Source: Glycocaulis sp.
GTDB taxonomy: Bacteria; Pseudomonadota; Alphaproteobacteria; Caulobacterales; Maricaulaceae
DNA length: 64,000 bases
Reading direction: 5' to 3'
Assembly (NCBI GenBank): GCA_022565665.1
Contig: JAIUMI010000001.1
Location: 248,001 to 312,000 of the forward strand
Shown here piece after piece: positions 27,148 to 35,666 of this stretch (the first letter of the stretch is position 1; each line of letters opens with the position of its first letter). The notes under the pieces are model-generated. The model was not told where the DNA came from and made no database searches. It saw only the letters and a program-made list of their open reading frames with translations. The translations under genes and the position numbers were made by a program.

Positions 27148-28704
27148 ATGTCTGAACTGCATTCCCCGGCCCTGCCCGCCAGGACCGCCCCCGACCGGAG
27201 CGTGCTTCTGGCCGTGAGCCTTTGCATGGCCCTGCTGGGCCTGCGCATAGCCGGGCTGGTTGCCAATCCGTCAAGCCTCTATGCCGACGAGACTCAATAT
27301 TGGGTATGGTCGCAATCGCTGGACTGGGGCTATTTCTCCAAGCCGCCCCTGATTGCCTGGATCATCGCGGGCACAACCGGCCTGTTCGGTGATTCGGACT
27401 GGGCGGTGCGGCTTGCCGCACCCTTCCTGCATACCGCCACGGCAGCCCTTCTGGCGCTGAGCGCGCACCGCCTGTTCGGCCGCGAGGCGGCCCTGTGGAC
27501 CGCCATTGTATGGCTGACCCTGCCCTCGGTCTGGCTCTCGGCCGCCATCATGTCCACTGACGCGGTGCTGCTGACGTGCTGGTCCCTGGCCCTCTATGCC
27601 TTCATCCGGCTGCGTGATGGTGGAGGCTGGGGCTGGGCGCTTGTCATGGGTATCGGCCTCGGGCTCGGGATGCTCGCCAAATATGCGATGGGCTATTTCC
27701 TCGGCGGGCTGGTCCTCGCCGCCCTGCTGGACGCGCCCTCGCGCCGCGCGCTTTTGCATCCGCGCCTGCTGGTCAGCGCACTCACCGCCCTGCTCATCCT
27801 CGCGCCCAATCTCATCTGGAACTGGCGCAATGACTTCGCCACCGTCTCGCACACGGCCGCCAACGCCAACTGGGGCGCGGACATGTTCAATCCGGGCGAG
27901 GCGGCAAGCTTCGTGATTGACCAGCTGGCGGTGTTCGGCCCGGCCCTGTTCATTGCCCTGCTCGCTGTGCTCTTCATCACCCTGCGCCACTGGCGCGACG
28001 GCAAGGCGGAACCCGTATTTGTGCTGCTCGCCTGTTTCTGTGTGCCGGCCCTGCTGGTTGTGACCGGCCAGGCCTTCTTGAGCCGCGCGCACGCCAACTG
28101 GGCGGCCTCCGCCTACGCCGCTGCGACCGTGTTTACGGTCGCCTTCCTGCTGCAAGGGCCGGTCTGGCGGCGCTACGTCCTGATCGGATCGGTGGCGCTG
28201 CACACGGCCGCGGGCGCGGGCTTTGCCGTGTTTGCCGTGAGCCCGCAGCTCGCCGAGGCTGCCGGTCTTGCCAACGCCTACAAGCGGGTGCGCGGCTGGC
28301 CGGACACGGCGCGGGAACTGACGCTGGCTGTGGAGCGCGCGGGCGTGGACACGCTGGTTTTCGATAACCGCAATGATTTCCACCAGATGCAACGCTATGG
28401 CGGCGCGATTCAGGCCGATCTCTATATGTGGATGCGCTATGCCGGGCCGACCAATCATGCCGAGCTTGGCTGGCCGCTTCCGGCCGGATTTTCAGGGCCT
28501 GTCCTGATCGCCTCCGAGCGGCCCATCGAAGTGCCCGTAATGGCCCGTGATTTCGGCCGGATGGATTATACCGGCGATGTCGTTATCGATCTCGGCGGCG
28601 GGCGCGAGCGCGTCTACTCGCTCTTCATCGCGGAAGACTACCGGCCCGTCCCGCGCACGGACGCATTCGAAGCGCAAATCGAGGCCGAACGGCGCGCACG
28701 TTAG
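27148..28704 (+). CDS. Glycosyltransferase family 39 (ArnT/PMT-like) membrane protein
   Basis: The 518-residue protein has about ten membrane helices and the GT39 signature in its first periplasmic loop, ADETQYWVWSQSLDWGYFSK, where Asp-Glu is the catalytic acidic pair, followed by PPLIAWII. Family members move sugars from polyprenyl-phosphate carriers to lipid A, lipids or proteins in the periplasm. The ATG at 27148 (MSELHSPALPARTAP) was chosen because the first helix begins soon after; a frame open far upstream is not membrane-like. No good Shine-Dalgarno is visible, so the start is uncertain. It converges on msrA with a four-base tail overlap. Confidence 0.88.
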   Translation: MSELHSPALPARTAPDRSVLLAVSLCMALLGLRIAGLVANPSSLYADETQYWVWSQSLDWGYFSKPPLIAWIIAGTTGLFGDSDWAVRLAAPFLHTATAALLALSAHRLFGREAALWTAIVWLTLPSVWLSAAIMSTDAVLLTCWSLALYAFIRLRDGGGWGWALVMGIGLGLGMLAKYAMGYFLGGLVLAALLDAPSRRALLHPRLLVSALTALLILAPNLIWNWRNDFATVSHTAANANWGADMFNPGEAASFVIDQLAVFGPALFIALLAVLFITLRHWRDGKAEPVFVLLACFCVPALLVVTGQAFLSRAHANWAASAYAAATVFTVAFLLQGPVWRRYVLIGSVALHTAAGAGFAVFAVSPQLAEAAGLANAYKRVRGWPDTARELTLAVERAGVDTLVFDNRNDFHQMQRYGGAIQADLYMWMRYAGPTNHAELGWPLPAGFSGPVLIASERPIEVPVMARDFGRMDYTGDVVIDLGGGRERVYSLFIAEDYRPVPRTDAFEAQIEAERRAR

Positions 28705-29327
28705 CCGCCCGCTTCCTCGCCCCATATCTGGCGCAGGCGTTCATCGCGGCGGCAGCCCAGCCGGTAGCGCTGATAGGCGACCGGGTTCTCGCTGGCATAA
28801 TCCTGGTGGTAGTCCTCGGCGGGCCAGAAGCGTTCGGCGTCGCGTATTCCCACTGCAACTTCCCGTCCGAAGCGCTCCTCCACCTCGCGCGCGCTGCGCT
28901 GTGCCGCTTCACGCTCCGCCTCATTGCCGGTGAAGATGAAGGGCGCATACATCGGGCCGCGGTCACAGAACTGGCCGCGCCCATCGAACGGATCGACATT
29001 GCGCCAGTAGAAGTGCAGCAACTGGTCATAGCTGATCGCGGCGGGATCGTAGATCACCTCCACCGCCTCGACATGGCCGGTATTGCCGTTCACCACCTGA
29101 CGGTATTCAGGATAGTCCACATGCCCGCCGGTATAGCCGGAGACGGTCTCGATCACCCCTTCCAGCCGCGCGAAATCGGAATCCCCGCACCAGAAACACC
29201 CGGCAGCGAACACGGCGCGCTCCGCGCCGTCAGGCAGGGCGCGTTCACCAGCCTGCTGCGCAGACCCGGCAGGGGCCTCGCTGCATGCGGCGAGGATGAG
29301 GGCCGCAAGGCTCGCGATCAGACGCAT
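28701..29327 (-). CDS. msrA: Peptide-methionine (S)-S-oxide reductase, lipoprotein form
   Basis: The 208-residue enzyme reduces methionine-S-sulfoxide in proteins. The catalytic motif is AAGCFWCGD; GYTGGHVDYPEYRQVVNGNT and HAEAV-like GHVEAVEV are family regions, and the C-terminal RLGCRRD may supply a resolving Cys. The N-terminus is a lipoprotein signal: MRLIASLAALILAAC with the lipobox Cys at 15, so the enzyme is predicted to be membrane-anchored and exported, a less common variant. It probably repairs envelope proteins. No msrB is seen nearby. Confidence 0.93.
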   Translation of the reverse strand: MRLIASLAALILAACSEAPAGSAQQAGERALPDGAERAVFAAGCFWCGDSDFARLEGVIETVSGYTGGHVDYPEYRQVVNGNTGHVEAVEVIYDPAAISYDQLLHFYWRNVDPFDGRGQFCDRGPMYAPFIFTGNEAEREAAQRSAREVEERFGREVAVGIRDAERFWPAEDYHQDYASENPVAYQRYRLGCRRDERLRQIWGEEAGG

Positions 29328-29391
29328 GGATATCTCCCGTATGGCATCTGAAGGGAGAATGTGGCCTGGCGGGCAGTTTTGCCAAGGGACG

Positions 29392-30336
29392 TCAGTTCAC
29401 AATCCCGGCAAGCTCATCGAGCCCTGACGCCAATGCGAGGTTCTGCACTGCCTGCACAGCCGCGCCTTTGAGCAAGTTATCGAGCGCACAGACTACCACT
29501 GCATGGCGTCCGTCTTCGGCAATCGACCAGCCGCCCACAACCGCGCCGGGAATCTCCTGACCATCGCGGATCTCGGGGATGGAATCGCTCAAGGCAATCA
29601 GAGGCTCGCCGCCATAGGCTGCCTCATAGCGGCTTTTGAACGCCGCAAGTGTCACCGGCTCGGCGAAGGAGAGCTGAGCGGTCAGCGTGATGCCCCGGAA
29701 GAAGGCAGCAACATGGGGGCTGAAACGCACTTCATGGCCCAGATGACGGCTCATCTCGCGCTCATGCAGATGCCCGGTCAGTGCGTAGGGCATGAGATTG
29801 TCGCGCAGGGCGGCCAGATCATTCTTGCGGCTGGGCGTCGTGCCCGCGCCGGAATAGCCCGACACGCCGAACAGATGGGCCGCACCGGCCAGAAGATCAC
29901 GCACCGGATGCATGCATAGCTGGCCTGCCGTGGCATAGCAGCCGGGATTGGAGATGCGCGTCGCGCCCTTCAGCCGCTCCCGCCCGCAAAGCTCGGGCAG
30001 GCCGTAAATCCACGCGTCGTCAAAGCGGTAATCCGCCGACAGGTCGACGATAATGGTCTGCGGTGCGGCGGCTTCAATTGCGGCGACATAAGGCGCGGCC
30101 TCGCCATTGGGCAGGGCGAGTATCACCGCATCAGCGCCGCGCGTTGCCACGTCCTGCGGTCCGAGCGCCTCAAAGAGCAGGCCTTCGGGAGCTTCCGGCG
30201 CAAGCTTCTTTACCGGTTCGCCTGCCATCGCCCGCGAGGAGGCAAAGGCAAGCACCATGTCGGACCGGCGCGAAAGGATCGCGACCAGCTCCCGCCCTGT
30301 ATGTCCGCGTGCGCCGACAAGGCCGACTTTCAGCAT
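29392..30336 (-). CDS. argC: N-acetyl-gamma-glutamyl-phosphate reductase
   Basis: The 314-residue NADPH enzyme reduces N-acetylglutamyl phosphate in arginine synthesis. The dinucleotide motif is VGLVGARGHTGREL, and the catalytic Cys is in ISNPGCYATAGQL. The ATG at 30336 has AAGGA nine bases upstream; a GTG at 30342 overlaps the argAB stop as GTGA and is an alternative start. It is the third gene of argF'-argAB-argC, so translation is probably coupled to the kinase gene. Confidence 0.95.
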   Translation of the reverse strand: MLKVGLVGARGHTGRELVAILSRRSDMVLAFASSRAMAGEPVKKLAPEAPEGLLFEALGPQDVATRGADAVILALPNGEAAPYVAAIEAAAPQTIIVDLSADYRFDDAWIYGLPELCGRERLKGATRISNPGCYATAGQLCMHPVRDLLAGAAHLFGVSGYSGAGTTPSRKNDLAALRDNLMPYALTGHLHEREMSRHLGHEVRFSPHVAAFFRGITLTAQLSFAEPVTLAAFKSRYEAAYGGEPLIALSDSIPEIRDGQEIPGAVVGGWSIAEDGRHAVVVCALDNLLKGAAVQAVQNLALASGLDELAGIVN

Positions 30337-30338
30337 GA

Positions 30339-31697
30339 TCACACGTCCTTCAGGGTCGGCGGCAGGGCGGCGATGCGCTCCACCATGGCCGGGATACGCG
30401 ACAGATCATCCTCGCCCCGCCAGAACACCGTCCAGCGGCCGGACTTCACCGCGCCATGGCAGGTGGCGAAGTAGAACTCGTTGACCGGATTATCGGTGCG
30501 CGAGCGCCAGTAGAGCTTCGGCGCATAGGCGATCAGCCTGCGCCACACCGCGCCGCCAAGACCTTCGCCGCGCGCATCATCCAGCACGGCGAACTTGTCA
30601 AGATAGATCACATCATCCAGCCGCGAGGTAATGGCGGCTGCCCGGTAGCTTTCGGTGACGAACGCATAATCAAACTCCAGCCGGTCAAAATACCCGTCCA
30701 CCAGAGGCCGCCCGAAGGCCTGCTCGATCAGCGGCGTGGCGCGCGCGGCATCGAGACCGGCCTTGTCGGTGATCTCCAGCATGCGTTCACCCCGGCGCAC
30801 CAGCGTGCCCGAACCGGCATGGGTGAAGAGCTCCTTGGCGAGCTCGCCCGGACGCGTGATGGACACCGAGCTGGAGAGCGGCAGATCATCAAGCAGGCGC
30901 TTGATCTCCTCCATCTTCAGGCGCATCCCGCCTGACACCCAGTCCGAGCCCATCAGCTCGTCATAATCGGTGGCAAGGTTGATGGCGGAAATGGCCCCGC
31001 CCTTCTCGTCCAGAAGGGCGCCGGTCCCGGTCAGGAACACGATCTTGTAGGGCTGGAGCGCATGCACCAGCGCGCGCACAGCGGCATCGGCATTGATGTT
31101 GACCAGCCGCCCGTCTGCCGTATCGCCCATGCAGGCCAGGATCGGGGCCTGTCCTGCGCGCGCGGCGGCAGCGACCAGTTCAAGGCGTACGCCCGTGGGT
31201 TCACCCACCCGGCCCAGCTCCGCCTCGTCCATCAACTCGGCTTCAAAGACGCCGGTCGGAATCGCCGCTGCCCGCCCCCCGCAATCGCGGATCGCCTGCA
31301 CCAGCTCCAGATTCACGCGCGTCAGCGTATCGCGGATCACAGGGATGGCCTCGGGCGGGGTGACGCGAAGCCCCTGCTTCCTCACCGTCTCTATGCCCGC
31401 TTCCGCGAGCGCCTTGTCGAGCTGTGGTCCGCCGCCATGGACCACGATGGGCGCCAGCCCCACTGTCTGCAGGAAGGCGAGCGAGGCCGAGAGCGCCTCC
31501 ATCTCTTCTTCCATCACCGCGCCACCGACCTTGATGACGGCGAAGCGTTCCTGATCGAGGCGCGAGAAGCGGGTCAGATACTCGCGTATCTCCTTGCCAT
31601 CGCGCATCTGGGAGAGAAGCTGGACGATGGCCGAGCGCACCGGCACAGCCGCGCCGCCGCGTTCGCTGGCGTGATGATCTGCGGGTTTCCCGATCAC
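30339..31697 (-). CDS. argB: Bifunctional acetylglutamate kinase / N-acetylglutamate synthase
   Basis: The 452-residue protein joins an amino-acid kinase domain (about residues 30-290; IKVGGAVMEEE, VHGGGPQLDKAL) to a C-terminal GNAT-type acetyltransferase domain (about 300-452; LDDVIYLDKFAVLDDARGEG). This is the vertebrate-like NAGS/K type known from Maricaulis maris and Xanthomonas, which makes and phosphorylates N-acetylglutamate in one chain. The GTG start at 31697 overlaps the stop of argF' as GTGA. A fused enzyme removes the need for separate argA and argB genes. Confidence 0.93.
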   Translation of the reverse strand: MIGKPADHHASERGGAAVPVRSAIVQLLSQMRDGKEIREYLTRFSRLDQERFAVIKVGGAVMEEEMEALSASLAFLQTVGLAPIVVHGGGPQLDKALAEAGIETVRKQGLRVTPPEAIPVIRDTLTRVNLELVQAIRDCGGRAAAIPTGVFEAELMDEAELGRVGEPTGVRLELVAAAARAGQAPILACMGDTADGRLVNINADAAVRALVHALQPYKIVFLTGTGALLDEKGGAISAINLATDYDELMGSDWVSGGMRLKMEEIKRLLDDLPLSSSVSITRPGELAKELFTHAGSGTLVRRGERMLEITDKAGLDAARATPLIEQAFGRPLVDGYFDRLEFDYAFVTESYRAAAITSRLDDVIYLDKFAVLDDARGEGLGGAVWRRLIAYAPKLYWRSRTDNPVNEFYFATCHGAVKSGRWTVFWRGEDDLSRIPAMVERIAALPPTLKDV

Positions 31698-32701
31698 GGC
31701 TCCGCTCCATTGGCGAGAGTTTCCATGATCGCCTTTTGCACGTGCAGGCGGTTTTCCGCCTCTGCCATGCCGATAAAGGCAGGCGAGTCCACCACCGCGT
31801 CGGCAATCTTCACATTGCGGCGCATGGGAAGGCAGTGGCTGACAACCGCGTTGTCGGTCATCGCCATCTTGGCCTCGTCAATCATGAAGCCTGCACCCTT
31901 GGCGCGGTAGGGCGTTTCATCGTCCCACTGGCCGAAGAAGGGCAGCGCGCCCCAGCTCTTGGCATAGACCGCGTGGGCACCCGTGTAGGCCGCATTCACA
32001 TCCGTGGTGACGGTCAGCGAGCTGCCGGCCTGCGCGCAGAAGCGTTCCGCCGCGCCCATATAGCGCTGGTCAAGGCGGTAAACCTCGTCCGGGATCAGAA
32101 GGCGCACATTCATGCCGAACTTCGACGCGATCAGCAGGGCGGAATTGGCGACCGCCGTGTTGAGCGGTTTGGGGTGAGGCACCCAGGTGAGGAGAAACTC
32201 TTTCCCGCGCACATCGCCGATGGCGTCCTGCAGGGCCATCATGTGGGCCAGCTCCTGACAGGGATGGACGATCGTCTCCATGTTGATCACCGGCACGGTC
32301 GCGTATTTGGCATAGGCCGTGATCAGCGGATCCTCGCGCTCTGCCGTCCAGTTCTCGAATTTCGGGAAACAGCGGATCGCGATCAGGTCCACGTAGGAGG
32401 AGAGCACGCGGGCGGCCTCCTTCACGTGCTCTTCGGCCGTGCCGTCCATGACGGCTCCGTCCTCGAACTCGACCGGCCAGGTGCCGCCGCGCGCATCGAG
32501 CACGATGGCATGACCGCCGAGCTGATGGGCGCCGAGGTCGAACGAGGTGCGGGTGCGCAAGGAAGGATTGAAGAAGACCAGCGCGATGGACTTGCCTTTG
32601 AGCGCATCGCCTTGCGGGCTTTCCCGGTATCGGCGCGCACGCTCTATCAGGGCCTGAAGCTCATCCCTTGACCAGTCTTCGGTCGACAGAAAATGCCGCA
32701 T
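31694..32701 (-). CDS. argF': N-acetylornithine carbamoyltransferase
   Basis: The 335-residue protein carries the carbamoyl-phosphate motif NPSLRTRTSFDLGAHQLGGH and HPCQELAHM, but its other signatures (WPVEFEDGAVMDGTAEEHVK; VVSHCLPMRRNVKIADAVVD; AENRLHVQKAIM) match the Xanthomonas-type acetylornithine transcarbamylase rather than ornithine transcarbamylase. It would make N-acetylcitrulline from N-acetylornithine and carbamoyl phosphate. The ATG at 32701 has AAGGGAGG upstream. It leads the argF'-argAB-argC operon. An acetylcitrulline deacetylase is expected elsewhere in the genome. Confidence 0.92.
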   Translation of the reverse strand: MRHFLSTEDWSRDELQALIERARRYRESPQGDALKGKSIALVFFNPSLRTRTSFDLGAHQLGGHAIVLDARGGTWPVEFEDGAVMDGTAEEHVKEAARVLSSYVDLIAIRCFPKFENWTAEREDPLITAYAKYATVPVINMETIVHPCQELAHMMALQDAIGDVRGKEFLLTWVPHPKPLNTAVANSALLIASKFGMNVRLLIPDEVYRLDQRYMGAAERFCAQAGSSLTVTTDVNAAYTGAHAVYAKSWGALPFFGQWDDETPYRAKGAGFMIDEAKMAMTDNAVVSHCLPMRRNVKIADAVVDSPAFIGMAEAENRLHVQKAIMETLANGAEP

Positions 32702-32787
32702 GGTTCGCGCGCCTCCCTTGGGCGTTGGAAAGCCCACGCGTTTAGCGCTCCTTGCGGCGCTGCGCAAACAGGTGTGTGAGCGGGAGG

Positions 32788-34221
32788 CTAGCTCGGCTCG
32801 CCGCCCCTGCCATCCAGTGCGGCGATCAGCGCCGCGTCACGCCGGTAGACATCGTGCAGATAGCGCACATGGCCGAACCGGTTGGAGACGGCGGTGAAGT
32901 AGAGAATGTGCACCGGGATGGTGTGGCGCAGCCATATCCGCCGCGTGCGGCCATTGTCGAAGGCCTCTTCCATTGTTTCGCGCGTCCAGCCCTCCTCGCG
33001 CGAGATCACCCACCAGGCCAGATCGCGCGGATCTTCCACCCGCACACAGCCCGAGGAGGCATTGCGCTGGACCTGATCGAACAGGGCACGTTCGGGCGTG
33101 TCGTGGATGTAGATATTATGGATGTTGGGGAACATGAATTTCACCTCCCCCATCGAATTGCCCGCACCGGGCAGCTGGATCACCCGGTAGCGCCGGTTCG
33201 CCCAGTCGGCATCCGACGGGTTCACGACACCGCCCGTGGCCATGTCCACCAACCGGAAACCCGATGCCAGGGCATAGGCCGGATTGGTCCGGAAACGGCG
33301 CAGCCACGGCTCGCCCAGGCTCATCGGCGTGTACCAGACCGGGTTGATCTCGATGAAGGTCATCACCTCGGAGAAGACTGGCGTGCGGTTGAAGCCCCGC
33401 CCGATCATGGAGCGGTGCACGCGGGCTATCTCACCGCCTTCCCACGCCTCCAGCCGGTAATCGGCAAGATTGACGCGGATATGGCGCTCGCCCAGATCAC
33501 GCGGCACCCAGCGCCAGCGCTCCAGATTGGCCCGCACCTGATCAAGGCGCTGCTGCGAATTCTTGTTCAGCTCACGGATCGTGTCTGGTCCGGCCCGGCC
33601 GTCAGCGGCCAGATTGTGACGCGCCTGGTAACGCACCAGTGCAGTGCGCAGCCGGGTGTCAAAGACAGCGCCAGGCGCGGTTGCGCCGGTGAAAAGTCCC
33701 TCCTCGGCGAGGCGGGTACGCAGCGCATCCACGCGCTCGCCTTCATCGCCTTCCTCCAGAATCGGGCCCGTCGGGACCAGTGTATACTCACGGCGCACGG
33801 CGTTCAGCCGGACAAGCTCCCGGCGCAGGGCCAGATAATCGGGATGGGCCGGGCTCAGACCTTCCAGCACCGCGAACACATCTGCGTTTTCCAGCGCGCG
33901 GGCCAGATCGGCTTCGAGATCCCGGTCACGCACCGGCGCTGTCCAGTCCGGTTCCAGATCGCGCGGATCAACCCGCCCGAAGGCGAGATCGGCCGCATAA
34001 TTGAGGAAGGCTTCACGGGCGGCAGCATCACGCGCCTCGCTGGCGGCAAGGCTCAGAAGGGTTTCGGGATCGGCATAGTGATCCGGGTCCAGCCCGTGCG
34101 TCCAGGCCTCGGCCAGCGCATCGGCCAACTCCTCCACATGCGCATCGCTCCAGACCTGATGCGCATGGGACGGTGCTGCAATGAGCGCAAGCGCTGCAAC
34201 AAGAATGGTAATGAAACGCAT
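32788..34221 (-). CDS. L,D-transpeptidase, YcbB type
   Basis: The 477-residue exported protein has a signal peptide (MRFITILVAALALIAAPSHA), a scaffold region, a peptidoglycan-binding-like segment near EEGDEGERVDALRTRLAEEG, and a YkuD domain with the catalytic motif HDTPERALFDQ ... NASSGCVRVEDP. The Cys in SSGCVRV is the active site. These enzymes form 3-3 crosslinks in peptidoglycan or attach proteins to it. The ATG at 34221 is preceded by GTGAGG. It is a normal length for the YcbB group. Confidence 0.94.
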   Translation of the reverse strand: MRFITILVAALALIAAPSHAHQVWSDAHVEELADALAEAWTHGLDPDHYADPETLLSLAASEARDAAAREAFLNYAADLAFGRVDPRDLEPDWTAPVRDRDLEADLARALENADVFAVLEGLSPAHPDYLALRRELVRLNAVRREYTLVPTGPILEEGDEGERVDALRTRLAEEGLFTGATAPGAVFDTRLRTALVRYQARHNLAADGRAGPDTIRELNKNSQQRLDQVRANLERWRWVPRDLGERHIRVNLADYRLEAWEGGEIARVHRSMIGRGFNRTPVFSEVMTFIEINPVWYTPMSLGEPWLRRFRTNPAYALASGFRLVDMATGGVVNPSDADWANRRYRVIQLPGAGNSMGEVKFMFPNIHNIYIHDTPERALFDQVQRNASSGCVRVEDPRDLAWWVISREEGWTRETMEEAFDNGRTRRIWLRHTIPVHILYFTAVSNRFGHVRYLHDVYRRDAALIAALDGRGGEPS

Positions 34222-34296
34222 GCACCTCACCCCTGAAGGGAAGAAGTCTAGCAAGGGAGCAGCGGCGTTGAAACAACCCGTGAAGGCCATGTCAGC

Positions 34297-34881
34297 CTAG
34301 CGGTAAAGGGTCGCGCGGATTTCCGGTAACAGCCCTTCAATAAGGCGTTGACTGAAAATCATCGACTCCTGCTCGATATCAGCCTGCAAGTCCGGCTGGA
34401 TAGCGTTCCAGCGGTCCGCCGCCGGGCTGTTGAACAGGGCCTGTGAAAGCGCCTCATCCTCAGGCGAGAGGCTCGCCATTATCGTATCCTCGTCTGCCGC
34501 AGTGATGGCCTGCCCGCGGGCGACGCGGGCGGCAATCTGCCGGCCCATCGGCGAGAGAAACATGGCGTTGAGACTCTCCAGGTCGGCAACCGACAGATGA
34601 TCGGCGTGGACACGGGCCATCACCACCCGCAGGCCCTCGTGTTGCTCCTCAAAGGCAGTATTGACCAGATCGCGGATATCGCGGGACTGGTCAGGCGCAA
34701 GCCCATCGAACTCGGCGGCCACCAATGCGCCCAGATCGCCAACGCTCAGAAGCGTGGCCTCCCACATGCCGCTATTGTCGATGAATTCGAGTGCCGCGTG
34801 GATGCGGGCATGGCGGTCATCGGCGTGGGCGCCCAGAGGCGCAGCCAAAATCAGGAGCAGGGAAAGGAAAAGGGCGCGCAC
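34297..34881 (-). CDS. Exported DUF2059-like protein
   Basis: The 194-residue protein has a signal peptide (MRALFLSLLLILAAPLGAHA) followed by an all-helical domain. The pattern LNAMFLSPMGRQIAARV resembles the conserved FYxTPxGxKl segment of DUF2059 proteins. The GTG at 34881 was selected because GAGG stands six bases before it and the signal peptide begins there; a TTG at 34902 adds seven residues. It lies 75 bases upstream of the L,D-transpeptidase gene on the same strand and may share its promoter, which hints at an envelope role. Function is unknown. Confidence 0.75.
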   Translation of the reverse strand: MRALFLSLLLILAAPLGAHADDRHARIHAALEFIDNSGMWEATLLSVGDLGALVAAEFDGLAPDQSRDIRDLVNTAFEEQHEGLRVVMARVHADHLSVADLESLNAMFLSPMGRQIAARVARGQAITAADEDTIMASLSPEDEALSQALFNSPAADRWNAIQPDLQADIEQESMIFSQRLIEGLLPEIRATLYR

Positions 34882-34958
34882 AGGACACCTCACAGGAGCC
34901 AATCGGAGACATGCGCAAGGTTATTTGCCGCAGAACGCCCGGCAAAGCCGTGATTTTC

Positions 34959-35666
34959 TTACAATTCCAGTATCTTCACCCCGTCATCCTCGCCCACGAT
35001 CACCACACGGGCCTGATCCAGGAACAGGCCGTGATCGACCACGCCCGGCACGATGGAAAGCGCAATGCCGGCCGCATCCGCGTCGGGTATCTCGCCGCAG
35101 GCGCAGTCGAGAATGTAATGCCCGCCATCAGTGATGAAGGGATCGAGGCTGTCACGCTGCTTGCGGCGGATATCCACGACAGGCCGGGCGATCCCCACTG
35201 CGCGCAGCGCGTCAAACACCTTCTTCGCCGTGATCGTCCAGCCGAACGGGTCCACTTCCACGGGCAAGGGGAACGCACCGAGGCGGGCAACCAGCTTGGT
35301 CTCGTCCACCAGCACGATCATCCGGTCAGCGGCATCGGCGATGATCTTCTCGCGCAGCAGGCACCCGCCTCCGCCCTTGATCAGGCGGAAACGGCCATCC
35401 ACCTCGTCCGCGCCGTCAATCGCGATGTCGATACGGTCGGCCTGTTCTATCGGGATGAGCGGCACGCCGGACTCGCGAGCGACTTCCTCGGTTTCGCGTG
35501 AGGTGGGAATGCCCTTGATCGAGAGATCACCCGCCGCGATACGCTGACCCAGCGCCTTCACGAACAGGGCGGCGGTGGAGCCGGAGCCGAGGCCGACAAT
35601 CATGCCGTCCTCGACATATTCCAGCGCCGCTTCCGCCGCGAGCTGCTTCTGGCTGACGGCACTCAT
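34959..35666 (-). CDS. rpiA: Ribose-5-phosphate isomerase A
   Basis: The 235-residue enzyme interconverts ribose 5-phosphate and ribulose 5-phosphate in the pentose phosphate pathway. Family motifs visible are GLGSGSTA, the IDGADEVD segment with catalytic acidic residues, and KGGGGCLLREKI. Length is standard for RpiA. Its ATG overlaps the gabD stop by four bases (ATGA), so it is probably translated from the same message. The C-terminus ends VVIVGEDDGVKILEL. Confidence 0.97.
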   Translation of the reverse strand: MSAVSQKQLAAEAALEYVEDGMIVGLGSGSTAALFVKALGQRIAAGDLSIKGIPTSRETEEVARESGVPLIPIEQADRIDIAIDGADEVDGRFRLIKGGGGCLLREKIIADAADRMIVLVDETKLVARLGAFPLPVEVDPFGWTITAKKVFDALRAVGIARPVVDIRRKQRDSLDPFITDGGHYILDCACGEIPDADAAGIALSIVPGVVDHGLFLDQARVVIVGEDDGVKILEL

